From assembly GCA_964504305.1 (NCBI GenBank), contig CAZDEB010000004.1:124001-188000 (forward strand): a stretch of DNA of 64,000 nt. Direction: 5' to 3'. Position 1 is the first letter of the stretch; every line of letters starts with the position of its first letter. The DNA is from UBA11606 sp964504305 (GTDB lineage Bacteria > Actinomycetota > Acidimicrobiia > Acidimicrobiales > Aldehydirespiratoraceae). The notes under the pieces are model-generated. The model was not told where the DNA came from, ran no database searches, and saw only the letters and a list, made by a program, of their open reading frames with translations. This document shows, in pieces, positions 26,333 to 35,843 of this stretch. The position numbers and the translations under genes were made by a program.

Positions 26333-27081
26333 GTGTCGAAGCGCCCGTTGGGTTTTTTCAAGTCGGTAATGTCGGTCGCGCTCAACGTGTATCCCTCGAC
26401 AAGAGGGTCGGCGCGGAGGTCGGTGATCCACACGTCGAGATACACGATGTTTGCGTCCCGACCTTCGGCTCGGACTTCGACGCGATCTGATTCGTGGATG
26501 CAAACGAGGGTGTCGCGAAACAGGGCTCGGTCATCGGCCACCAGGAGGTCGCAGAACTCCTTGCCAGCAATCACGTCGAGGTCGTGGCCTAGTAGTCGAT
26601 CAAGTTCGGCGTTGGCGGTAATGATGGTGCCAGTGTCGCTGAGCGTCGCCAACAGCGCCGATGCGTGGTGCACGATGGCTCGCAGATATTCACTGTCTCC
26701 GCGACCAAGCTCCAGCATTTGGCGGTCCGAGGTGTCACGAAACACCACGATGATATGGGCGTCGCTGTCGGTGGTGGCTTCCACATAGCGGCCGCGGATT
26801 TCGCACGACCGCCATTGGTTCGCGGCGTCGCGGATTCGTACGTCGATGAGGTTCCCAAGCCCTTTGCTGGTGACGGAATCGAAAGCACTGAACACCGATG
26901 CATGGTCGTCGGGATGCAAGAGTTCTAGTACCGATCGGCCGGTCCAAACTGCCGGGTCAAGCCCGGTGAAAGTCGCCGCCGCGGGGTTTGACCACAGGAC
27001 GGTGCCGAGCGCGTCAAGGACCACGGTTGGATCCGGCAACAGGTTGATTACCTGCGCCTCCGAGGGCGGCCGTTGGGTCAT
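26311..27081 (-). pseudogene. Two PAS domains, 5' part of a frame-broken PAS-GGDEF gene
   Basis: The first PAS domain (about 10-115: LLPDPTVVLDALGTVLWSNPAAATFTGLD and the later SCEIRGRYVEATTDSDAHIIVVFRDTSDR) is followed by a second (about 130-245, ending GYTLSATDITDLKK). After that point the frame runs into PNGRFDTWLITTR and stops inside what should be the linker to the GGDEF domain. The remaining product would be a sensor without output. It is divergent from mdh across 159 bases. Confidence 0.82.
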
Positions 27082-27240
27082 CTTCCTGACATATCGGCAA
27101 CCAGACGCCAGATGTCACGTAATTGAGTCAGATTGCCTAATGGAGCCGTGGTTGATCCTGTCGCCCAACCCCGTTGTGGCGCAGTACCGCTGGTAGCGTG
27201 ACGACGGTTTATCAGTGAGTTCTGACCTCGGAGTCCTCCT

Positions 27241-28227
27241 ATGAAATCCCCAGTTCGTGTTGCCGTAACCGGTGCTGCTGGCCAGATCGGCTACAGCCTC
27301 CTATTTCGAATCGCCAGTGGTTCGATGTTGGGGCCAGATCAGCCGATCATCCTCCAACTTCTCGAGATTCCTCCGGCGATGGGCGCCCTCGAGGGTGTTG
27401 CGATGGAACTCAACGACGGGGCGTTTCCGCTGCTAGCCGGCATCACCAAAAGCGACGACCCAAATGCCGCGTTTGCTGGCGCCAACATCGCAATGCTGGT
27501 TGGTTCACGGCCGCGGTCAAAGGGTATGGAACGAAAGGATCTGCTCGAGGCAAACGGCGCCATCTTCACCGTTCAGGGCAAGGCGCTCAACGACAATGCG
27601 GCCGATGACATCAAGGTTTTGGTAGTCGGTAATCCGGCCAACACCAATTCGCTAATCGCCATGAACAACGCACCCGATATTGCCGACGCCCGTTTCACCG
27701 CGATGACCCGTCTCGATCACAATCGCGCCAAGGCTCAACTGGCCGAAAAGCTCGATGTCACGGTCAACGACATCACCAACATGACCATTTGGGGCAACCA
27801 CTCGGCGACCCAATACCCCGACTTGTTTCATACCAACGTAAACGGGACCAACGCCGCGCAAAAGGTCGGCGATCAGGATTGGCTCGAGAACACGTTTATT
27901 CCCACCGTGCAACAACGTGGCGCGGCCATCATCGAGGCCCGCGGGCTTTCGTCGGCGGCTTCGGCAGCGTCGGCGGCCGTTGATCACGTGCACGACTGGG
28001 TCCTCGGTACCGCGGAAGGCGATTGGGTGTCGATGGCGATTCCTTCCGACGGAAGCTACGGCGTTCCAGAAGGTCTGATGTCTTCGTTCCCGGTCACCTG
28101 TGCCAACGGCGAGTACTCGATTGTTCAAGGGCTCGAGATCGACGAGTTCTCCCAAAGCCGGATTGATGCGACCGTTGGCGAGTTGGCCAGCGAACGCGAC
28201 ACCGTTCGTGAGCTTGGCCTGATCTGA
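27241..28227 (+). CDS. mdh: Malate dehydrogenase
   Basis: NAD-dependent oxidation of malate in the TCA cycle. The Rossmann motif is VTGAAGQIGYSLLFRIA, the substrate loop carries SRPRSKGMERKDLL, then VGNPANTNSLIA, LDHNRAKAQLA and the catalytic WGNHSATQYPDL. This is the long MDH type shared by actinomycetes and plant chloroplast/cytosolic enzymes, 328 residues. GGAG lies seven bases before the ATG. Confidence 0.97.
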   Translation: MKSPVRVAVTGAAGQIGYSLLFRIASGSMLGPDQPIILQLLEIPPAMGALEGVAMELNDGAFPLLAGITKSDDPNAAFAGANIAMLVGSRPRSKGMERKDLLEANGAIFTVQGKALNDNAADDIKVLVVGNPANTNSLIAMNNAPDIADARFTAMTRLDHNRAKAQLAEKLDVTVNDITNMTIWGNHSATQYPDLFHTNVNGTNAAQKVGDQDWLENTFIPTVQQRGAAIIEARGLSSAASAASAAVDHVHDWVLGTAEGDWVSMAIPSDGSYGVPEGLMSSFPVTCANGEYSIVQGLEIDEFSQSRIDATVGELASERDTVRELGLI

Positions 28228-28256
28228 TAGCGATCCGGGTGGTCTAATCTCCCAAG

Positions 28257-29096
28257 GTGCCCGAACTCCCAGAAATCGTTGCCCATGCGGGACGGCTGGC
28301 TGACAACTATGTGGGAGCCGAACTCACCCGCTTTCAAACGCTTCATCTCACTGCTCTGAAGACCTATGACCCGCGTCCCGATTCGGCAAATGGTCTTGCT
28401 CTCACCGCAGTTGGGAACCGGGGCAAGTACCTGACGATGCGCTTTGGTGATGACCTCACCTTCGTAGTCCATCTCATGCAGGGTGGCCGGCTTCGGCCTG
28501 ACGCCAAGAAAGCCAAGAAACCCCGTGGCGGCATGGCCCGATGGGAGTTCGCCGACGGTGGCGCACTGCTGCTCACCGAGGCTGGCACCGAGCACAAGGC
28601 AGGCGTATGGCTGGTTGTCGGCCAAATCGATGGCGCAGAACCGCTCAACTACCTCGGGCCCGACGCCAATACCGTGAGTCGCGGCGAACTGGCCAAGATA
28701 CTTCGTTCCGAAAACGGTCGGCTTCATGGCTTTTTGCGTAAACAGCGCCACGTTGCCGGTATTGGTCGACTCTTGGCCAACGAGATTTTGCATACTGCGA
28801 AGTTGTCGCCGTTCGCCATGTCGTCGAAGCTCGATGACAACGACATCGATCGGCTGTTCTCGGCCGTGCAGTCCGTAATCGGTGCCAGCATCGCGCACGA
28901 ACAGAGCCTGCCCGACATTGGCAAGTCCGCGGATCGACCCAACAACGTGCATCACCGAGTCGGGTTTGGCTGCCCGGTGTGCTCCGACGAGATCAGATCC
29001 GTGGAGTACCGGCGTTACACCGTCGCCTATTGCCCGACCTGTCAGACCGACGGTCGGATTCTGGCCGACAACACGACCAGCAAGTTCCTCAAGTAG
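28257..29096 (+). CDS. Fpg/Nei-family DNA glycosylase
   Basis: Base-excision repair enzyme for oxidised bases. The N-terminus PELPEI provides the catalytic proline and glutamate after removal of the initiator. The helix-two-turn-helix is in VAGIGRLLANEILHTAKLSPF, and a C-terminal zinc finger has CPVC and CPTC. Sequence cannot settle whether it is Fpg or Nei. The start is GTG at 28257. The 3' end overlaps the convergent SCP2-like gene by eight bases. Confidence 0.9.
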   Translation: MPELPEIVAHAGRLADNYVGAELTRFQTLHLTALKTYDPRPDSANGLALTAVGNRGKYLTMRFGDDLTFVVHLMQGGRLRPDAKKAKKPRGGMARWEFADGGALLLTEAGTEHKAGVWLVVGQIDGAEPLNYLGPDANTVSRGELAKILRSENGRLHGFLRKQRHVAGIGRLLANEILHTAKLSPFAMSSKLDDNDIDRLFSAVQSVIGASIAHEQSLPDIGKSADRPNNVHHRVGFGCPVCSDEIRSVEYRRYTVAYCPTCQTDGRILADNTTSKFLK

Positions 29097-29445
29097 CGGC
29101 GACGAGCAACAAGATCGCGACGAGGTGCTCTCGCTTGGCCATGAGTTGTTTCATGTCACCGCCGACGCGGAGGTCGCCGTTGAGAAACGCTCGCGGCGCG
29201 GAGACGGTCCCGCGTTGGATTCCAAGCGCCGTTTCGAAATCGGTAGTAAGCGAAACATCGGCCGTCTCTACGGGTCCTCGCCGGACATCGACCAGCCCGG
29301 CATCGACAACGACATGCCAAGTGGCGCCGCGCTCTCCCAGGACAGTTTGGCAAATCGTGATCGAGAGATCAGCAGGGATGTCGGTGACCGCTCGGGCCCG
29401 GATCGTCAAGTCATCGAACCAGGGGTCGCTGAGAAAGTGGTCCAT
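29089..29445 (-). CDS. SCP2 sterol-transfer-like domain protein
   Basis: Small protein of 118 residues that matches the C-terminal half of the SCP2 fold: WHVVVDAGLVDVRRGP, then ADVSLTTDFETALGIQRGTVSAPRAFLNGDLRVGGDM and a terminal helix. Such proteins bind lipids or acyl-CoA. The P450, MaoC and TetR genes elsewhere in the window also suggest lipid metabolism, but none is adjacent. Confidence 0.8.
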   Translation of the reverse strand: MDHFLSDPWFDDLTIRARAVTDIPADLSITICQTVLGERGATWHVVVDAGLVDVRRGPVETADVSLTTDFETALGIQRGTVSAPRAFLNGDLRVGGDMKQLMAKREHLVAILLLVAAT

Positions 29446-29483
29446 CTAGGCAGGCTAGATCGTCGCGCCGTAGCCTCGAACCC

Positions 29484-29954
29484 TTGCGAGGTAATCACCC
29501 AGACGTGGCCGGAGTCCTACTACGGCTCGCGGCGCGGGTCGTCGATCTGGTCACCTTGTTGTGGTGTCTCGGGTTTGTCGTAATCGAGATCGATCAGCGC
29601 CTATTGGGCGGTGATCCTCTGGGCACTCGACAACTAGCGATCGATATCTCGTCGCCCCGCACCTTGCTATTCGTGGTGCTGACGATCGCCGCTTATGAGA
29701 TCGTGCCCACCGTGATGTTTCGGGCGACGCTCGGCAAAGCCGTGTTCGGGTTGCAAGTTGTTGGAGTGGAAGGCGACCGGCTCGCGACCGTGCGTGCAGT
29801 GGCTCGCACGTTCGTTTTGTACGGAGCCCCCGTGGCGTTTGGCGCCTACGGCGGGGCGTTCGTGCTGGCGCTCACCATCAGCTTCATTGTCCCGGCGAGT
29901 GGACGGGGCCTTCACGACCGTCTGGCTAGCTCGATGGTGATAGTGCGTGCCTAG
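29484..29954 (+). CDS. RDD-family membrane protein
   Basis: The RDD signature is visible as LAARVVDLVTLL at the first helix, followed by a second helix (FVVLTIAAYEIVPTVMF) and the linking phrase TLGKAVFGLQVVGVEG, then a third helix pair and RGLHDRLASSMVI at the end. Function is unknown; some RDD proteins are ion antiporters. The TTG at 29484 is uncertain; GTG at 29505 is an alternative. It overlaps the DUF368 gene end by four bases on the opposite strand. Confidence 0.82.
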   Translation: MRGNHPDVAGVLLRLAARVVDLVTLLWCLGFVVIEIDQRLLGGDPLGTRQLAIDISSPRTLLFVVLTIAAYEIVPTVMFRATLGKAVFGLQVVGVEGDRLATVRAVARTFVLYGAPVAFGAYGGAFVLALTISFIVPASGRGLHDRLASSMVIVRA

Positions 29955-30880
29955 GAGGCGCGATCTTCTTGATGAATGGCGGTGCGATCGCCGAGGCGAG
30001 CAATACCGAGCACGACAGCGACGCCGACCACGGCCAGAAGGCTCGGGTTGAGCCATTCCGAAGCCCCAGGCCAGTCGAGGCCGGTGCCGTTGATTACCTC
30101 GGATTGGTCCTCGCTGATAACTCCAACACCGTGCGGCCATGGCCACAGCACCCGCAGCGATCCGAGCATGAGACCGATCAGTACGGCCATGACGGTGTCG
30201 AAGTGATGATCGAGCACCCACCCGAGAAGTGATGAGAACAACGCAAGGCCGACTACCGCGCCAAGAGCGACGAGTACGAGGTCGGCGAACGCCCGATCGT
30301 CGACCGCGCCGATCACCGCGGCATACATACCGATCATCAACAGAATGAACGAGCCGGAGATACCGGGCAAAATCATTGCGCAAATCGCCAGCGCGCCCGC
30401 TCCGAAGAACACAAGCGGGCTGGGATCGAGGACCGGGCCGGACTGAAACCCCAGCAAACCAAAGACCACTATGGCGCTGATCAGGATCATGGCGTGGGTT
30501 TGATTGTCTCGGTGAGTTAGCAGCCCCAGCCCAATCACGACCGACGCCACAACCAGGCCAAAGAACAGACCGGCCATGTTCTCGGGGTTGTCGTGAAGTT
30601 GCTGCTCGATCACCGATGCGAGGCTCGCAACGGCAAGCAAGATGCCAACACCCAATGGAACTATGAACATGAAGTCGATCGTGCGCAGGCGCTCGACAAA
30701 CCCGCGCCAATCGCCCTTCGCCAAAGTGCCGAGCGCTCGAGCTCCAGACCGGACGGTGTCGATCAGGCGTTGGTAGATACCTAGTACTAGAGCGATGGTG
30801 CCGCCGGAAACGCCTGGAACAACGTCGGCCGCTCCCATCAGGAATCCTCGGACGATCTGACTGAGTGCTTTGGGGATCAC
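29951..30880 (-). CDS. DUF368 membrane protein, PopT-like polyprenyl-phosphate translocase
   Basis: About eight to ten membrane helices. The two family hallmarks are GAADVVPGVSGGTIALVLGIY near the N-terminus and MILPGISGSFILLMIGMY in the middle, related re-entrant loops. DUF368 proteins (PopT) have been linked to recycling of undecaprenyl phosphate across the membrane. I chose the GTG at 30880; a TTG at 30922 would overlap the start of the divergent hydrolase gene. Confidence 0.88.
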   Translation of the reverse strand: MIPKALSQIVRGFLMGAADVVPGVSGGTIALVLGIYQRLIDTVRSGARALGTLAKGDWRGFVERLRTIDFMFIVPLGVGILLAVASLASVIEQQLHDNPENMAGLFFGLVVASVVIGLGLLTHRDNQTHAMILISAIVVFGLLGFQSGPVLDPSPLVFFGAGALAICAMILPGISGSFILLMIGMYAAVIGAVDDRAFADLVLVALGAVVGLALFSSLLGWVLDHHFDTVMAVLIGLMLGSLRVLWPWPHGVGVISEDQSEVINGTGLDWPGASEWLNPSLLAVVGVAVVLGIARLGDRTAIHQEDRAS

Positions 30881-30906
30881 GAACGTCGACAGTACCGTCA
30901 GTGGCG

Positions 30907-31776
30907 ATGACCGACGCGGCAACCGACGCAGTCAGAGGCCGCCCGATCGCGGTTGGCCCGATCAGTCTGTGGGTCGATCAGATCGGCCCGGTCGACGCAG
31001 TGCCTGTTGTGTTGGTCGCCGGGGCTGACACGCCGTTTTTTCGTTGGCCTCGTTCGTTTGTCGACGCGTTGGTGGATAGCGGTTTTCGGGTGGTGCGGTT
31101 TGATCATCGCGATTGTGGGCGGTCCACTCGTCTGGGGTCCGAATCGGGTTATCGACTCGACGATTTGGCCGCCGACCTGGTTGGCCTCCTGAATGCGCTC
31201 GACATCGATGTCGCCCATTTGGTGGGTCATTCGATGGGAGGGTCGGTCGCCCTGGCGGTCGCGTTGGCTCAGCCGAGAAGAGTCGGGTCGCTGGTGCTCA
31301 TCAACTCCACTCCGGGGGCGGCCGATCCTCGTCTGCCCGGTCCCGATGAGGACTTCGTCGACAAGATGACAAGACGATTGTTTATTGGCCCGTCGCCGGG
31401 TTCTGATGGCGCCGTGGCGTGGCTGGTCGAACGGGACGTCATCTTGTCGGGGGCTACTACGGTCGAAGAACTCGACGAACTCCACACGATGGCAGTGGCG
31501 GAGCTTCAGACCGGATGGCGAGCCGAGAGCGGTCACGGAGTCGCCGTGTTCGAATCGCCGTCGAATCTCGCTCGTCTCGCTGATGTCTTGGCCCCGACAC
31601 TGGTTGTTCACGGGTCTGGCGATCTGGTCTTGGCGGTAGAGCACGGGTTGGCGCTCGCTCAAGGCATCCCGGACTCGACCTGGCTGGACGTCGATGGCGT
31701 CGGACACTTGGTTTTGCCGACCGCGCTCGTGGCATTGGTGCCCGCTATAGCCGCTCACGTTTGGGGTGCTGACTAG
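30907..31776 (+). CDS. Alpha/beta hydrolase
   Basis: Alpha/beta-hydrolase fold with the oxyanion region VLVAGADTPFF, FDHRDCGRST, nucleophile elbow GHSMGG (Ser nucleophile), the acid strand PTLVVHGSGDLVL and a late His in DVDGVGHLVLP. It probably cleaves an ester or lactone; the substrate is unknown. The ATG at 30907 lies only 26 bases from the divergent DUF368 start, so the promoters must overlap. A strong hairpin follows the stop. Confidence 0.9.
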   Translation: MTDAATDAVRGRPIAVGPISLWVDQIGPVDAVPVVLVAGADTPFFRWPRSFVDALVDSGFRVVRFDHRDCGRSTRLGSESGYRLDDLAADLVGLLNALDIDVAHLVGHSMGGSVALAVALAQPRRVGSLVLINSTPGAADPRLPGPDEDFVDKMTRRLFIGPSPGSDGAVAWLVERDVILSGATTVEELDELHTMAVAELQTGWRAESGHGVAVFESPSNLARLADVLAPTLVVHGSGDLVLAVEHGLALAQGIPDSTWLDVDGVGHLVLPTALVALVPAIAAHVWGAD

Positions 31777-31781
31777 ACGCG

Positions 31782-31815
31782 AAACGAGACATCCCGGGGC
31801 GGGGATGCCTCGTTT
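31782..31815. terminator. Bidirectional intrinsic terminator-like hairpin
   Basis: AAACGAG-A-CATCCC pairs with GGGATG-C-CTCGTTT around GGGGCG, a 13-pair stem with one mismatch, flanked by A and T tracts on both sides. It begins six bases after the hydrolase stop. The symmetry would let it work from either strand. Confidence 0.75.
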
Positions 31816-32208
31816 GCCGAAAGGCAGTTTGACGACACTTCGCAACTGGATCAAAGGCTCGTCCGCTGAACGCTTCTCCGTGAGCCCTCGCAGGACTCGG
31901 CGGTGCGAGAAGTTCGTGGGACCGGTCTCAACCACTGACGATGTGGTGCGTATGACGGTTGCGCAAAGACAGGTCCCTATTTGGCGGTTGGACCTGCGTT
32001 TCGTCTGTTGCCATCCTCCCTTCGATCACTTCCCGGACTGGAGCCGACGCAAGTGCATCGTGCGGTGATCCTGCCGGAACTGGTGTGACAACTTCACGAT
32101 CGCGCCTGGTGATGCCGGCCGTCAACGAGAACTTCTAAGGGTGGTGGCTTGTGAAAACGTGCGCAAGGGCACCAGCTTGTGCCTTGCTTCGGTGGCCTGC
32201 CTCGGCGG
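31816..32208. other. Gene-free stretch between the hydrolase and sdhB
   Basis: No frame here has a convincing start, codon pattern or known motif; the short frames are rich in Arg/Pro/Ser like shadows elsewhere. Apart from the hairpin at 31970-31996 I see no tRNA, riboswitch or repeat. It could be a long sdh trailer, a small RNA or a decayed gene. Confidence 0.5.
31970..31996 (-). terminator. Possible terminator hairpin downstream of sdhCAB
   Basis: CAGGTCC and GGACCTG form a perfect seven-pair stem around a 13-base loop; on the minus strand TCTTTGCGC follows. It lies about 210 bases past the sdhB stop, so it could end the sdh transcript. Confidence 0.4.
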
Positions 32209-32985
32209 TTACTTCTTCTGGCTCGTAAGGCTGCGGTTCTTGGTCTTGGCCTTGACGTAGTCGCGGTTCATGAAGGCAATGAAGTCGAGCGATATCTCTT
32301 TGGGGCAGGCCTCGTGGCATTCGCCGTGATTGGTGCACGAGCCGAAGAAATCTTCCATGGTTTCGACCATCTGTTCGGTGCGCTTCCAACGTTCTGGTTG
32401 TCCCTGAGGCAACACGTTCAGGTGGGCCAGTTTGGCCGATGTGAAGAGTTGCGCGGCGGAGTTGGGGCAGGCCGCAACACAGGCGCCGCAGCCGATGCAA
32501 GCCGCCGCGTCCATCGCGGTGTCGGCCACCTCTTTGGGGATCGCAATCGCGTTGGCATCTTGGGGCGTTCCGGTCGGGACGCTGATGTAGCCCCCGGCTT
32601 CGACGATTCGGTCGAAGGCTCGACGATCCACCATGAGGTCCTTGAGGACCGGAAACGATGTTGCTTGCCACGGTTCGATGACGATCTCGTCGCCGTCGTT
32701 GAACTTGCGCATGTGAAGCTGACAGGTGGCGGTGGCTTTTTCGGGGCCGTGCGCTTGGCCGTTGATCATCACTCCGCAAGTGCCGCAGATACCTTCGCGA
32801 CAGTCGTGGCCGAAGGTGACGGGCTCGACGTCTTCGGCGATCAATCGTTCGTTCACTACGTCGAGCATTTCGAGAAACGAGGCGTCTTCGGGGATGTCGT
32901 TGGCCGCGACTTCGAGGAACGCTCCCTTGTCGGCTGGGCCGTCTTGGCGCCAGATCTTGAGTTTGAGGTTCAGCATCTTGGTCAT
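32209..32985 (-). CDS. sdhB: Succinate dehydrogenase iron-sulfur subunit
   Basis: Carries electrons from the flavoprotein to quinone. Cluster ligands are visible: CREGICGTC with a later Cys (2Fe-2S), CIGCGACVAACP and CTNHGECHEACP (4Fe-4S and 3Fe-4S). The length of 258 residues matches the type found with long SdhA in actinomycetes. It is the last gene of sdhCAB, 16 bases after sdhA. Confidence 0.97.
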   Translation of the reverse strand: MTKMLNLKLKIWRQDGPADKGAFLEVAANDIPEDASFLEMLDVVNERLIAEDVEPVTFGHDCREGICGTCGVMINGQAHGPEKATATCQLHMRKFNDGDEIVIEPWQATSFPVLKDLMVDRRAFDRIVEAGGYISVPTGTPQDANAIAIPKEVADTAMDAAACIGCGACVAACPNSAAQLFTSAKLAHLNVLPQGQPERWKRTEQMVETMEDFFGSCTNHGECHEACPKEISLDFIAFMNRDYVKAKTKNRSLTSQKK

Positions 32986-33001
32986 AGTTCAGTCCTGCCG
33001 A

Positions 33002-34920
<1,919 letters not shown>

Positions 34921-34921
<1 letters not shown>

Positions 34922-35721
34922 CAGCCGAGTCCTTCTAGTGAATCGAATTGGCCAACCGGCACGGTGCGGTTGTCCTCGTTGATAAAGCCGGTTTGCACGG
35001 CGATCGGGAAGCTCAAGTTTCCGAGAAGAACCAACCCGGCGAGACCTGTCGCAAGGTTGCGACGGAGGTTGTTATAGCGAGGATTGTTGATGCCGAGGGT
35101 CTGAAATATCGACCACGTGCCGTGGAATATGTGTACGGCCAGGGCGACGTTGGCGAGCACGTACAGGGCGGCCACCGGAAGCGAACTCATCGACTCGGTG
35201 ACGTTGTGGTACACGTCGCCGCGCACATAGGTATCGCCCAGGAACCAACCCCAGGTCAGGTCAGCCAGGTGGAAAAATACGTAGAGCAAAATGATCGGGC
35301 CGGTCCAGCGCATGGTGCGGCTGGCAAAGTTGGCCGCGATGTAGTCGCGTTTGGCGCTGTAGGACTGATCGGCGCGGTGGCTGAGCCGACTGAGGCTGTA
35401 GGCCGCGTGGATGTGAGCGGCGAACATCACCATGAGACCGACGCGCATGATCCACAACAAGAGCGTTCGAGGGATGAGGTGCCCACCCAGGTCGCGGAGC
35501 GCTTCGGCGTACAAGTGAATCTGGGTCGGGCCTTCGTAGATGTGAAGGTTGCCGATCATGTGAACGACGACAAAACCCAAGAGCCCGATACCGGTGAGGG
35601 CCATCACGTACTTTTTGCCGATAGCCGTTTGGTAAATGTTCAGCGGCCACGGAAGCTGCCGGGCTCGACGGCGAATCGGCGAAACTGCGTGGTCGGTCCC
35701 GCTAGCGATTGACTGCGCCAT
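34921..35721 (-). CDS. sdhC: Succinate dehydrogenase cytochrome b subunit (type B)
   Basis: Single five-helix membrane anchor that binds heme b and quinone, as expected with this SdhA type. Helices include YVMALTGIGLLGFVVVHMIGNL, LLLWIMRVGLMVMFAAHIHAAY, WTGPIILLYVFFHLADLTWG and VAALYVLANVALAVHIFHG; the conserved His residues for two hemes lie in these helices. AAGGATCC precedes the ATG. Upstream is a threefold 15-bp repeat. Confidence 0.95.
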
Positions 35722-35735
35722 GTGAAGGATCCTTT

Positions 35736-35780
35736 GACTGAGGGTAAGACGACTGAGGGTAAGACGACTGAGGGTAAGAC
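35736..35780. repeat. Three perfect 15-bp direct repeats in the sdhC leader
   Basis: GACTGAGGGTAAGAC occurs three times head to tail, ending 15 bases before the sdhC start when read from the gene's strand (GTCTTACCCTCAGTC). A partial fourth copy (GGCTGAAAG) follows. It lies in the 5' leader or promoter of sdhCAB, where it could bind a regulator cooperatively or shape the leader RNA. Confidence 0.9.
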
Positions 35781-35843
35781 GGCTGAAAGAAGAACTGGTG
35801 AGGCCAATCCGAAAGTAGCCGGTACCTGCGGGCCGGGCCTACT

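Noticed and set aside
30880..30922. TTG start at 30922 for the DUF368 gene
   Set aside because: It would overlap the start codon of the divergent hydrolase gene and has no ribosome site; the GTG at 30880 fits the family better.
31766..32125. Short frames in the gene-free stretch (plus 31766-32068, minus 31928-32125)
   Set aside because: No start context, no motif and composition like shadow frames.
34948..35712. 254-codon plus-strand frame opposite sdhC
   Set aside because: sdhC has clear membrane helices, heme His residues and operon context; the plus frame shows none of these.
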